Both the position numbers and the translations under genes were made by a program. Below are positions 16,529 through 25,233 of a stretch of DNA of 64,000 bases, one piece after another; within the stretch, counting starts at the first letter, position 1, and each line of letters starts with the position of its first letter. Below the pieces are notes generated by a model. It was not told the origin of the DNA. It did no database searches and saw only the letters and a list, made by a program, of their open reading frames with translations. The stretch is from Exilibacterium sp. GTDB taxonomy: Bacteria > Pseudomonadota > Gammaproteobacteria > Pseudomonadales > Cellvibrionaceae. The stretch covers positions 62,001 through 126,000 of the forward strand of contig JANQMH010000098.1 of assembly GCA_028280195.1 (NCBI GenBank), in the 5' to 3' direction.

Positions 16529-19500
16529 ATGAAACATCGTTCACTCTTGTTCCTCAGTATTGCACTGGCGGTCAATGCCGGCGCCGGCGAGCCGGCCGCG
16601 CTGACGCTTGCCAATACACAGCCGATGATCGCCGAAAAAAGGCCGGTCACGGCCACCGAAGAAAGTCGCAAAGCGACTACCGCGGCGGGAGAAAAAGCCG
16701 TCTATATCGTGCAACTGGCCGACCCGGCCGTAGCCAGTTACAGCGGCGGCATTGCCGGCTTTGCCGCCACCAGCCCGCGTATGACCGGCGCCAGCAGGCT
16801 GGATGTCAACAGCCGCGAAAGTCAGACCTACGCCGGTTTTCTGCTGAACAAACAGGAGAGCACGCGCCGTCACTGCGAGCAGGCTCTGGGCCGCAAGCTC
16901 AACGTCAAATTCAACTACCAGCACGCCTTTAATGGTATGGCAATGGAGCTGACCAGGGACGAGGCAAAAATGGTCGGCGCGCTGCCGCAAGTGGTAAAAA
17001 TCACCAAGGAGCGATTCGAGTATCCCACCACTGACGCCGGCCCGCAGTGGATCGGTGCCGACGCCATCTGGGGCAATCCCGACTACCCTTCCTATAAAGG
17101 ACAGTCGCGCGGCGAAGGCATGGTGGTGGCCGTGCTCGACTCCGGCGTTAACAGCAGCCACCCCTCGTTTGCCGATATCGGCGGCGACGGCTACGATCAC
17201 GATAATCCGCTCGGCGCCGGCAACTACATACCGGGCAGCTATTGTGACACTGTCGACCCCTCGTTCTGTAACGACAAGCTGATCGGCGCCTGGGGCTTTA
17301 CCCGGGGACCGCAAGACCCCAATTCACCGGAGGACAGCGACGGCCACGGCAGCCACACTGCCAGTACCGCCGTCGGCAATGTGCTCAAAGACGCCACCCT
17401 GGTGGCGCCCACTACCAGCCTGACCCGCGATATCAGCGGTGTCGCGCCCCACGCCAATCTGATCGTTTACGATGTCTGCATCGACAGCTGCCCGGGCTCG
17501 GCGCTGCTGGCGGCAGTGGAGCAGGTAGTGATCGACGCGGCCGCTCTGCCGAACGGCATTCAGGCCCTCAACTATTCGATCTCGGGCGGCGACGACCCCT
17601 ATAACGATCCGGTGGAGCTGGGCTTCCTCAACGCTACCGAAGCGGGCATTTTCGTCTCGGCGTCAGCCGGTAACGACGGCCCCGGCGCCTCTACCGTGGC
17701 CCACAACTCCCCCTGGGTGGCGACAGTGGCGGCCATGACCCACAGCCGCAAGATGGTAAACACCCTCACAGACCTGAGCAGCGACGCCACCTCACTGAAC
17801 AACATCAGCAGTGTCGGCTTTACCAGCGGCTACGGTCCGGCACCGATCATTTACGCCGGCGACTTTCCCACCGCCAACGGCTCGGCCAACGACAGCGATC
17901 CGGCGCAGTGCCTCGACCCCTTCCCGGCCGGCCACTTCAACGGTGAAATCGTGGTCTGCGACCGCGGCGCCATCGCCCGTACGGCCAAGGGCGACAATGT
18001 ACTTGCCGGCGGCGCGGGCGGCTTTGTGCTGGCCAATACCGAGGCGCAGGGCGAGGACGTATCGGGCGACTCCCACTCCCTGCCCGCGGTTCATATCGGC
18101 TTTAACGACGGCGAGGTATTGCGCACCTGGCTGGCGACCCAGACCAATACCACTGCCACGATCAGCGGTGCGGTACTGACAGATACCCCGGCCAACGGCG
18201 ACATTATGGCCGGCTTCAGTTCACGCGGTCCCAACCTTTCCGGCGACATTCTCAAGCCCGACGTCGGCGCCCCCGGCGTCAGTATCTTTGCCGCCGTGGC
18301 CAACGACGGCAGCGGCCCGGTGGACTACAACTTCCTCAGCGGCACGTCGATGTCTTCGCCCCACAATGCCGGCGCCGCCGCGCTGGTCAGCGCAGTGCGC
18401 CCGGAGTGGTCGCCCTATGCCATCAAGTCGGCGCTGATGATGACGGCCAAACGCCGCGGCCTTTACAAAGACGACGGAGTGACACCCACCGACGCCTTTG
18501 ACGTGGGCGCCGGCCGCATCGATCTGAACGATGTACAGAATGCCGGCCTGATTCTCAACGAGACGCAGGCCAACTTTCTGGCGGCCAACCCGGCCACCGG
18601 CGGCGACCCCAAGACTCTGAATATCGCCAGCATGCAGGACAGCAACTGTGTCGGCGAATGCTCGTGGACGCGCACTGTCACCAGCGCCAGCGACCGCGCG
18701 GTGAGCTATGTCGTGCGCGCCAACGGCCCGAAAGGACTGGGCCTGCAGGTAAGGCCCGGATACCTGCGGCTGCAGCCCGGTGAAAGTGCCGATATCACCG
18801 TGCGCGCCGACACCACCCTGGCCGAGGCCGGCTGGAATTTCGCCGAGCTGAAACTCAGGCCGTGGGGGCGGGGACCGAAATTGCATATGCCCATTGCCGT
18901 CAACCCCTCCAACAGCACCGATGCCAACCTGTTCAACCTCAGCGTCGACAAGGCGGAGGCCGGGCGCGGCGACATTCTCACCTACGAGGTGGATATCACC
19001 AACGGCCCGATCAGCGATGTGATCACTTTCAGCAACGAGCTGCCGCGCAACCTGAAATTTGTGCCCGGTTCCATTACCACTGAGATAAGCCAGGGTGAGA
19101 CACTGGTGCCGTTGAGCCACAAACGCGGCGAACTCAGCTGGAGCGGCACGCTGAACGAAGGCGGCCTGGTACTGACTGAGTCGCCCGCGCCGTTCGGCTA
19201 TTTTTCACTGCCGGACTTCGGCATCGCGCCTTTCGGCTGCCCGGCGGACAACTGTGACGACGGTGGGGTGATACTGGATGTGCCGAGCTTCACCTACAAC
19301 GGCGCCAGCTACAACCAGGTGATCTGGTCGGTAAACGGCACCCTGCAGGCCGGTGTCGAGGGCGGCACGGCGGCTCCCCCCAGCGCCCAGGCACTGCCCA
19401 GCAGCGCGCCGCCCAATAACCTGCTGGCGCCCTTCTGGACCGACCTGAATATGGGAGTCGACGGCGACGGCGCCGAGTGGTACATCGCGGTGCTCAATGA

Positions 19501-19915
19501 CGGTGCCGGCAATCAGTTCACAGTCTACGAGTGGAACAATATTCCCCTGTTCGGCGATGACAGCACCCGCTATACCTTCCAGATCTGGGTGCTGAACGGC
19601 CCGTCCGGCAATATCTGGTTTGTTTACGACACCATCGGCGCCGCCCAGCCTGCCACCGCCGGGGTCAGCGTGGGTGTGGAGAACAGCAACGGCAGCGCCG
19701 GCTACTCCTACTTCTACGCCGGTGAGGGCACCGCGCCTACACCCGGTGTCGATCTGAGAGTCGATCAGTTGGTCGGCGGCACAGCCAGGTTTACTTTCCA
19801 GGCGGAAGTAAAACGCTGTGGGCGGCGCAGCAATCCCACAGTCAATCGCGCCTATCTGAGCAGCGGCGACTCGGCCATTGCCGTTACCGAGTGCCAGCGC
19901 CGCGGCGGCAAGTGA
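16529..19915 (+). CDS. Secreted subtilisin-like serine protease (S8) with PA domain
   Basis: This 1128-residue precursor has a Sec signal (MKHRSLLFLSIALAVNAGA), an I9 propeptide (~57-165) and a peptidase S8 domain. The catalytic residues are visible: Asp204 (VAVLDSGV), His273 (DGHGSH), Asn382 oxyanion (SAGNDG) and Ser607 (SGTSMSSP). A protease-associated (PA) insert lies at ~435-545. About 450 residues follow the catalytic domain: a Fn3-like region (~690-800), a DUF11-like segment and a C-terminal module with paired cysteines. Cucumisin/Vpr-type enzymes of this layout act outside the cell on proteins. The gene stands alone, ends at a strong terminator and has a long leader. Confidence 0.93.
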   Translation: MKHRSLLFLSIALAVNAGAGEPAALTLANTQPMIAEKRPVTATEESRKATTAAGEKAVYIVQLADPAVASYSGGIAGFAATSPRMTGASRLDVNSRESQTYAGFLLNKQESTRRHCEQALGRKLNVKFNYQHAFNGMAMELTRDEAKMVGALPQVVKITKERFEYPTTDAGPQWIGADAIWGNPDYPSYKGQSRGEGMVVAVLDSGVNSSHPSFADIGGDGYDHDNPLGAGNYIPGSYCDTVDPSFCNDKLIGAWGFTRGPQDPNSPEDSDGHGSHTASTAVGNVLKDATLVAPTTSLTRDISGVAPHANLIVYDVCIDSCPGSALLAAVEQVVIDAAALPNGIQALNYSISGGDDPYNDPVELGFLNATEAGIFVSASAGNDGPGASTVAHNSPWVATVAAMTHSRKMVNTLTDLSSDATSLNNISSVGFTSGYGPAPIIYAGDFPTANGSANDSDPAQCLDPFPAGHFNGEIVVCDRGAIARTAKGDNVLAGGAGGFVLANTEAQGEDVSGDSHSLPAVHIGFNDGEVLRTWLATQTNTTATISGAVLTDTPANGDIMAGFSSRGPNLSGDILKPDVGAPGVSIFAAVANDGSGPVDYNFLSGTSMSSPHNAGAAALVSAVRPEWSPYAIKSALMMTAKRRGLYKDDGVTPTDAFDVGAGRIDLNDVQNAGLILNETQANFLAANPATGGDPKTLNIASMQDSNCVGECSWTRTVTSASDRAVSYVVRANGPKGLGLQVRPGYLRLQPGESADITVRADTTLAEAGWNFAELKLRPWGRGPKLHMPIAVNPSNSTDANLFNLSVDKAEAGRGDILTYEVDITNGPISDVITFSNELPRNLKFVPGSITTEISQGETLVPLSHKRGELSWSGTLNEGGLVLTESPAPFGYFSLPDFGIAPFGCPADNCDDGGVILDVPSFTYNGASYNQVIWSVNGTLQAGVEGGTAAPPSAQALPSSAPPNNLLAPFWTDLNMGVDGDGAEWYIAVLNDGAGNQFTVYEWNNIPLFGDDSTRYTFQIWVLNGPSGNIWFVYDTIGAAQPATAGVSVGVENSNGSAGYSYFYAGEGTAPTPGVDLRVDQLVGGTARFTFQAEVKRCGRRSNPTVNRAYLSSGDSAIAVTECQRRGGK

Positions 19916-19995
19916 CATATAAAGTAATACGCAGTAGAGGGTCTCGGGGACGAGAGGGAGGACAGATGGCAGGACGCCATAGCAGGGAGCAATGA

Positions 19996-20024
19996 AAACC
20001 GGGGGCAATGCCCCCGGTTTTTTT
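19996..20024. terminator. Rho-independent terminator, bidirectional
   Basis: The stem AAACCGGGGG / CCCCCGGTTT closes on a CAATG loop and is followed by a run of seven T on the plus strand (three of them in the stem). The minus strand also reads GGTTTTC after the stem, so it can serve both the subtilase gene and the convergent small lipoprotein gene. Confidence 0.93.
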
Positions 20025-20046
20025 ACGCCGCGCGGCGGTTTACCGC

Positions 20047-20508
20047 TCAGGCGTCACCGTGGTGGGCCGGCAAGGGTTCCCTGCGGGAAACGGTATCGCA
20101 GTAAAACAGCGAGCGCCTGCCGCCCTGGTGGTAGTGGTAAACTTTCTTGTTAACCTGCAGTTTTAACCGCGCGCCGTTGCTCAATACCTGCATATACTGG
20201 GCGTCCGGTTTCGGGCAGCCGTAACTGGAATCGCGCCAGGTGACATAGCGCGCCTCCAGCACCTCGATAGCGTCCTTATCTACCTGCAGGCGTTTGGCCA
20301 GATCTTCCCTGGCCATCAGTATCATTTTCTTCATGCCGGCATCGCCGGCAATTTCACCCCTGGCGCTGCCCGACAGGGACTTGATTACCTTGATCGGCTT
20401 GTCTTCCATATCCGCCTCCGGGGTGAGTACCGGTTCTTTTCCCGCGCCTGCAGCAACACAAGCTGTTGCCAGCAGACAGGCGGCAACCGAGAGCGCTATT
20501 CTTGCCAT
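20047..20508 (-). CDS. Small putative lipoprotein of unknown function
   Basis: The ATG at 20508 follows GATGGGGGG directly; an ATG five codons upstream would overlap that ribosome site. The ~153-residue product begins with a lipobox-type signal (VAACLLATAC), so it is probably lipid-anchored. The conserved part is VTWRDSSYGCPKPDAQYMQVL followed by LKLQVNKKVYHYH and GRRSLFYC, a pattern I have seen in uncharacterised bacterial proteins where two cysteines are conserved. No function can be assigned. Confidence 0.75.
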   Translation of the reverse strand: MARIALSVAACLLATACVAAGAGKEPVLTPEADMEDKPIKVIKSLSGSARGEIAGDAGMKKMILMAREDLAKRLQVDKDAIEVLEARYVTWRDSSYGCPKPDAQYMQVLSNGARLKLQVNKKVYHYHQGGRRSLFYCDTVSRREPLPAHHGDA

Positions 20509-20656
20509 TTTCCCCCCATCCAATTGATTTGATCAGACTGTTGTCGTTAGAACCGCGATAAAAAAGTTAGTTCTGTCAACACTGCCCGACTCTGCTCTCG
20601 CCGAGCAATCTGCTTGCCTGCCAGCGCCCGGCGCAGCGGCTGCCGGAACTCCTGTA

Positions 20657-21436
20657 TCAGGACTCATAGGGCCGCTTGACGGCGGTGATCAGAAACTCGC
20701 GATTGCCGTCGCCGCCGCGGATGGGGCTGTCTCCATAGTCACGCACCACAAACTGGCAGCTCTCGAAACAGCGCCTGATTTTTTCCTCCACTTTGCTGTA
20801 TGAGTCCGGGTCGCGCACCAGCCCGCCCTTGCCGATACCGGCCCTGCCAACTTCGAACTGCGGTTTGACCAGGCTGATCAGATAGCCCAGCGGCTTAATC
20901 AGTGGCGCCAGCGCCGGCACAATCAGGGTCTGGGAAATAAACGATACATCCATAACCGCCAGGTCGAAACCGCGGCCATCGGTATAGGCCAGCATGCGCT
21001 GCTCGGGCAGCTCGCGGGCATTGATGCCTTCCAGACAGACAACCCGCGGGTGGTCGCGCAAGCGCGGCGCCAGTTGATCGCGACCCACATCCACTCCCAC
21101 CACCCGGCCGGCGCCGGCCTGCAACAGGCAATCGGTAAAGCCGCCGGTGGACTGACCCACATCCAGGGCGGTCAGACCCTCAATGCGCAGGCGCGATTTT
21201 TCCAGCGCGGCGGCCAGCTTCAGGCCGCCGCGCGATACAAAGCGGTCATCCTGATCGGCCGTCACATTGAAAGCGGTAGTGGTCACCAGCTTGAGGCCGG
21301 GCTTACGCAGCAGTTGCCACTGCGCACCGGCGAGGAAATGCACCCGCTGCTGGCCGATCATGCGCTGCGCCTGGGTGCGCGAGGTGGCGAGGCCTTTTTC
21401 CACCAATAAAATATCAGCGCGTGTTTCACTACACAT
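20657..21436 (-). CDS. tlyA: TlyA family rRNA 2'-O-methyltransferase
   Basis: The protein of 259 residues combines an N-terminal S4 RNA-binding domain (ADILLVEKGLATSRTQAQRMI) with an FtsJ-like methyltransferase domain (LDVGQSTGGFTDCLLQAGA as the SAM site; MDVSFISQT; LVKPQFEVGR). TlyA proteins 2'-O-methylate 16S and/or 23S rRNA cytidines; some are called hemolysin A for historical reasons. Length and motifs are complete. It is transcribed away from the lipoprotein hydrolase gene with a 92-bp divergent gap. Confidence 0.92.
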   Translation of the reverse strand: MCSETRADILLVEKGLATSRTQAQRMIGQQRVHFLAGAQWQLLRKPGLKLVTTTAFNVTADQDDRFVSRGGLKLAAALEKSRLRIEGLTALDVGQSTGGFTDCLLQAGAGRVVGVDVGRDQLAPRLRDHPRVVCLEGINARELPEQRMLAYTDGRGFDLAVMDVSFISQTLIVPALAPLIKPLGYLISLVKPQFEVGRAGIGKGGLVRDPDSYSKVEEKIRRCFESCQFVVRDYGDSPIRGGDGNREFLITAVKRPYES

Positions 21437-21528
21437 GGCTAGTATGTACCGATAAATATGCTCTATTATAACCGCTTTCCACGAATTCGCTGCCGCACCA
21501 GGGCGCGCTCTGTAAACCGTAAGCGCTT

Positions 21529-22542
21529 ATGTCAGACCTCCGTAATTTGCTGTCGGCCCCGGGCAGGGGCCTGCGATTGGTATTGCTGGGCAGTTGCCTG
21601 CTGGCCCTGGCCGGCTGCACCCGGGTCAGCCTGCTGGTAGCCAACACCTGGGCCAGGTTCGGTGACTACAGCGTCGCCAGCGATATTCCCTATGGGCCGG
21701 ACCCGCTCAATCAATTGGATATTTACACCCCTGCCGGCACGCCCGGCGATTTGCCGCGCCCGACAGTGGTATTTTTTTACGGCGGTTGCTGGGGCGGCTG
21801 CGATACCGTAACCAGGGAAAGCTACCGCTTTGTGGCCGAAGCACTGACCTCGGAAAACTTTGTCGCCGTAATGGCGGACTATCGCCGTCACCCGCAGGTA
21901 AAGTTCCGGCAGATCATGGCGGATACCGGCGCGGCGGTCAGCTGGGTGGCACAGCATATCGGCGATTACGGCGGCGACAGCAGCCGCATCTATCTGATGG
22001 GCCACTCCGCCGGCGCCCACCTCGCCGCCATGTTGACCCTCAACGAAAGTTACCTGCGGGAAGATATCTATCGCAGTATCAGCGGCTTTATCGGCCTTGC
22101 CGGCCCCTATGATTTCCTGCCCTTTACCGAAGACTATCAGCGCACCCTGTTCGGGCCGGAGGAGAACTACCCGGCTTCGCAGCCGATCAATTTTGTCGAC
22201 GGTACCGAGCCGCCCATGCTGTTGTTGCACGGGCAGGCCGACACCGTGGTAAAACAGAAAAACCTGATCAATCTGGCCGCCAAGGCGCAGAGCCTGCAGG
22301 GCAGGGTGGAGACCAGGCTCTACCCGGAGGTCGGCCACGCCGGTATTCTGGCGGCGCTGTCGCGACCGTTGCGCAGCCGCTATCAGGTACTTGCGGATAT
22401 ATCGGGTTTTATCCGTTCCGGGCCGGCAGTGGCCGTCACGACCTCACAAAAGGGGCCGCGCGACGATTTAGGCAGTTATCGCGCAAAAATTCGACGCCAG
22501 CAAACGGGAAAAGCGCGCCCACAAACTGGTGTACCAGAGTAA
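21529..22542 (+). CDS. Lipoprotein alpha/beta hydrolase (carboxylesterase-like)
   Basis: The N terminus carries a lipobox signal (LLALAGC, Cys near residue 31), so the product is probably anchored in the membrane facing the periplasm. The hydrolase core resembles the BD-FAE/esterase group: FFYGGCW oxyanion strand, nucleophile elbow GHSAGAH, an Asp in LLLHGQADTVV and a His in EVGHAGIL. The 337-residue length fits. The C-terminal ~40 residues are basic and probably disordered. The start ATG has no strong ribosome site. Substrate unknown. Confidence 0.85.
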   Translation: MSDLRNLLSAPGRGLRLVLLGSCLLALAGCTRVSLLVANTWARFGDYSVASDIPYGPDPLNQLDIYTPAGTPGDLPRPTVVFFYGGCWGGCDTVTRESYRFVAEALTSENFVAVMADYRRHPQVKFRQIMADTGAAVSWVAQHIGDYGGDSSRIYLMGHSAGAHLAAMLTLNESYLREDIYRSISGFIGLAGPYDFLPFTEDYQRTLFGPEENYPASQPINFVDGTEPPMLLLHGQADTVVKQKNLINLAAKAQSLQGRVETRLYPEVGHAGILAALSRPLRSRYQVLADISGFIRSGPAVAVTTSQKGPRDDLGSYRAKIRRQQTGKARPQTGVPE

Positions 22543-22576
22543 GACCTGAACAGAGATACAAGCGGAGCGGCGCACA

Positions 22577-23206
22577 GTGCCAATTGACATCAATACTTTC
22601 TACCTGTTTGTCGGCGCTTCACTGTTACTGGCGCTGGCACCGGGCCCCGACAATATTTTCGTGCTGGCCCAGTCCATGCTGAGAGGCCCGGCGGTGGGTC
22701 TGTTTGTAACCCTGGGCCTGTGCACCGGCCTGCTGGTGCATACCAGCGCGGTGGCGATTGGCGTGGCTGCCATCTTCCAGACATCGGCGCTGGCCTTTAC
22801 GCTGTTGAAACTGGTGGGGGCGGGCTATCTGCTGTATCTGTCGTGGCAGGCTTTTCGCGCCGGCAGCAGTGGAGTGGGCGCCGCCGACAGGCCACAGTTA
22901 AGTCACTGGGGGCTTTATAAGCGTGGTATTATCATGAATATCACCAACCCGAAAATCTCCATATTCTTTCTCGCTTTCCTGCCCCAGTTCGCCGACCCGG
23001 CCAGGGGCTCGCTGAGCCTGCAGCTCATTCTGCTGGGCCTGCTTTTCATTCTCTCGGCGCTGCTGGTATTCGGGCTGATCAGCCTGATGGCCGGCCAATT
23101 GGGCAGCTGGCTGAACCGATCTGCCAGTGCTGAAAAAATTCTCAATCGTATCGCCGGTACTGTTTTTGCGGGGCTGGCTTTGAAGCTGGCGTTGAGTGAG
23201 AGGTGA
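22577..23206 (+). CDS. LysE/RhtB family amino-acid exporter
   Basis: This integral membrane protein of 209 residues begins after a GTG with GGAG upstream. It shows the family signature LALAPGPDNIFVLAQSMLRG at the first helix and NPKISIFFLAFLPQF in the middle, and has about six hydrophobic segments. LysE/RhtB proteins export amino acids or derivatives such as homoserine lactone. It starts 34 bp after the hydrolase stop and may be co-transcribed with it. It is the last ordinary gene before an AT-rich islet. Confidence 0.9.
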   Translation: MPIDINTFYLFVGASLLLALAPGPDNIFVLAQSMLRGPAVGLFVTLGLCTGLLVHTSAVAIGVAAIFQTSALAFTLLKLVGAGYLLYLSWQAFRAGSSGVGAADRPQLSHWGLYKRGIIMNITNPKISIFFLAFLPQFADPARGSLSLQLILLGLLFILSALLVFGLISLMAGQLGSWLNRSASAEKILNRIAGTVFAGLALKLALSER

Positions 23207-23301
23207 GTTAGGCGGTTTTTCGCTTTTCTCGCCGCGTTTTTGCCACGCTTTTATTTTTAATGACCCTCCTGACTGAATAGCAGCCGCTATTTGCACATAA
23301 T

Positions 23302-23541
23302 TTATTCCTGTACAAAGCGACTGATAAAATCACTGTATTGCTCTTTCATTGGTAAATCCAGGTCAGCCTTTAGCCGGTTTCTCTTGGCTGTGACTGCCTC
23401 TACGGCTAGCACTGAATTTAGCTTACGCTCCTTCCTTCCAAATGTATCTTCATTCAAATCGAGGAGTAAGGCCTGGTCAACAGGTATGGCGTAATAGAGG
23501 GCGGTGCCGTTCTTGGTGAGGAAAAAGCTGATGAAAAAATA
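23302..23541 (-). pseudogene. Start-less gene fragment, possible antitoxin-like remnant
   Basis: The minus strand is open for 80 codons but begins directly after a stop and has no start codon with a ribosome site. The translation (…FFLTKNGTALYYAIP…, ending …SDFISRFVQE) looks coding. The TKNG…YYAIP segment is reminiscent of Phd/StbD-type antitoxins; this likeness is weak. I read it as the 3' remnant of a lost gene. Confidence 0.4.
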
Positions 23542-23598
23542 TCAATAAAAACAGCCACTTAAGAACACCCATGCATACCTCAAAACACCAACCAAAAA

Positions 23599-23621
23599 TT
23601 CGAGTCCCGTCCGGTCCGCCA
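23599..23621 (+). other. Orphan tRNA 3' end, candidate attachment site
   Basis: The 23 bases match tRNA positions 54-76: T-loop TTCGAGT, T-stem strand CCCGT plus the C61 base, acceptor strand CCGGTCC, discriminator G and encoded CCA. The 5' partner strands are absent upstream (the preceding bases are A-rich), so it is not a tRNA gene. A G discriminator suggests a serine tRNA. Integrases of genomic islands leave exactly such a copy at one island end. Confidence 0.7.
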
Positions 23622-23777
23622 TTTAGGGTTTTGATTTATAACGACTTTTTGGAATTTCTCAAGTTTCTATCCCACTCTTATCCAATCTCTCCATTGTTGC
23701 AAGCAAACCTTACACACAACAGGTCTGTGGCTTTAGGCATCCTAAGGGTCATAAAATAACATTTTTATGTATTTTTA

Positions 23778-23804
23778 ATTACTCAACTTTCACTTCTGAG
23801 TAAT
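23778..23804. promoter_or_regulatory. Dyad operator upstream of the AbiE operon
   Basis: ATTACTCA (23778-23785) and TGAGTAAT (23797-23804) are perfect 8-bp inverted repeats with an 11-bp spacer, ending 18 bp before the AbiEi start. AbiEi antitoxins of characterised systems repress their own promoter by binding inverted repeats there, so this is the expected operator. Confidence 0.75.
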
Positions 23805-23822
23805 ATAAATTACACTGGCGAA

Positions 23823-24389
23823 ATGATCGAACAACTCCGACACAAGCCATTTTTCACCACTGCAGAAGCCCACAATCTGGGCGTATCCACGCGGATGCTC
23901 TCCTATTGGGTCAGCAAAGGGAAGATTGAGCGGCTTCAGCGTGGTGTTTATCGCTTTATTGAAGGTACCAGCACCCTAGACCCTCGATGGGTAGACCTAT
24001 ATCGAGCAGCCATTGCTAATAGCGGCGTGGTATGCCTGCTGTCTGCACTGGATATCTATGGCCTTACCGATGAATTTGTTGACGAGCATTGGATTGCCAT
24101 TGAAAACCAGCGGGGGCAACTACACCAGCCTGGTGTTCGCTTTGTTCGTGTCCGCGACGTTCAGTTTGAACAGAAGAAAAAAAGCATTGATGCTTTTTCA
24201 CTGCCTATCTTTAGTGTGGAAAGAACCCTAGTTGATAGCTTCCGGCTACTGGATAAAGAAACTGCACTAAAAGCCCTAAAAGGCTATTGTCAGGGACAAG
24301 CGGGTACACCTAACTATTCTAAACTGCACCTGTGCGCCAAGCGGCTGCATATGGATATTCAACCTTATCTTGAATCTATGATGGCCTAG
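23823..24389 (+). CDS. AbiEi-type antitoxin (type IV TA, autorepressor)
   Basis: This 188-residue protein has an N-terminal winged helix (FFTTAEAHNLGVSTRMLSYWVSKGKIERLQRGVYRF) typical of the AbiEi/COG5340 group, followed by the C-terminal antitoxicity domain. In AbiE systems it represses the operon and counters the toxin without direct protein contact (type IV). It begins at 23823 with only a weak ribosome site (GGCG). A dyad operator lies upstream and the toxin gene starts within 5 bp of its stop. Composition is AT-rich compared with neighbours, indicating acquisition by transfer. Confidence 0.9.
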   Translation: MIEQLRHKPFFTTAEAHNLGVSTRMLSYWVSKGKIERLQRGVYRFIEGTSTLDPRWVDLYRAAIANSGVVCLLSALDIYGLTDEFVDEHWIAIENQRGQLHQPGVRFVRVRDVQFEQKKKSIDAFSLPIFSVERTLVDSFRLLDKETALKALKGYCQGQAGTPNYSKLHLCAKRLHMDIQPYLESMMA

Positions 24390-24393
24390 CGTG

Positions 24394-25233
24394 ATGACTT
24401 TTAGCCCAGAAGAACAACGCCTTAAAGCTCACCTAAAAACACTGGGCCGGGAAACTGGCATTACTTTTAACCGTTTACTCAAAGAGACGTTTCTACAACG
24501 CTTTATTGTTCGCGTGGCTGTCTCAACTTATCGTGAAAACCTGATTTTTAAGGGCGGTTTATGTTTAAAACAATATCTGGACTTGGGGCGTGGCACTAAG
24601 GACTTAGATTTCTTACTCAGGCAAGTCCAGGTAGAAGAAGCAACACTAACCGGTGTATTTGAAGAGATTGCCAGCATTGATAGGCAAGACGGATTTGAAT
24701 TTCAGCTGACGCGCATACAGTTATTAGAGGATAACAATAAGCCTTACCCTGGCTACCGTATTTTATTTGCTGCAACCTGCGGCAATATTAAAGAGTCGGT
24801 GCAACTGGATTTAGGTATTGATGATGTGGTGGATGCGCAATTGGCTCGCGTGTTGTTATTAAGCGTCAATAACAAACCATTATTTGACGAAAATAGCATT
24901 GAATTACAAGTGTACCCTTTAGAGTACATCTTTTCAGAAAAGCTCCAGACGATTATTTTTAGGGCAGAATTTAATTCCCGCATGAAAGATTTTTATGATG
25001 TTTACCGGATTATTACTTCTGGCCATTTGAATATTGAAAAAACGGTGACCGCCATTCAGGGTACATTTAACCACAGAAGGACACCAATTAGTCAGATTGA
25101 ACTAGATAGCCAAGGCTTACAGCGGAATTGGGAACGATTTCTGGCAAAGGAGAGACTTCAAGCGCCAAGACTAGGCGAGTTGATTGACGATATTAATCGC
25201 TTCTTACTGAAGAACAATTTGTGTGAAAAATAA
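24394..25233 (+). CDS. AbiEii/AbiGii family nucleotidyltransferase toxin
   Basis: This toxin of about 279 residues belongs to the DNA polymerase beta-like nucleotidyltransferase family. The active-site pattern is seen as FKGGLCLKQYLD followed by TKDLDFLL (GG/S then DxD), with the basic K in SEKLQTIIFRAEFNSRMKDFYDVY typical of AbiEii. Characterised members transfer nucleotides to tRNA acceptor ends and halt growth upon phage infection. ATG 24394 is chosen; a GTG immediately before (24391) is possible. It follows AbiEi with a 4-bp gap in one operon. The gene appears full length and intact. Confidence 0.92.
   Translation: MTFSPEEQRLKAHLKTLGRETGITFNRLLKETFLQRFIVRVAVSTYRENLIFKGGLCLKQYLDLGRGTKDLDFLLRQVQVEEATLTGVFEEIASIDRQDGFEFQLTRIQLLEDNNKPYPGYRILFAATCGNIKESVQLDLGIDDVVDAQLARVLLLSVNNKPLFDENSIELQVYPLEYIFSEKLQTIIFRAEFNSRMKDFYDVYRIITSGHLNIEKTVTAIQGTFNHRRTPISQIELDSQGLQRNWERFLAKERLQAPRLGELIDDINRFLLKNNLCEK

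Noticed and set aside
23291-23494. Plus-strand frame of 67 codons in the AT-rich islet
   Set aside because: The opposite strand encodes a more protein-like sequence; this frame has no ribosome site and looks like its shadow.
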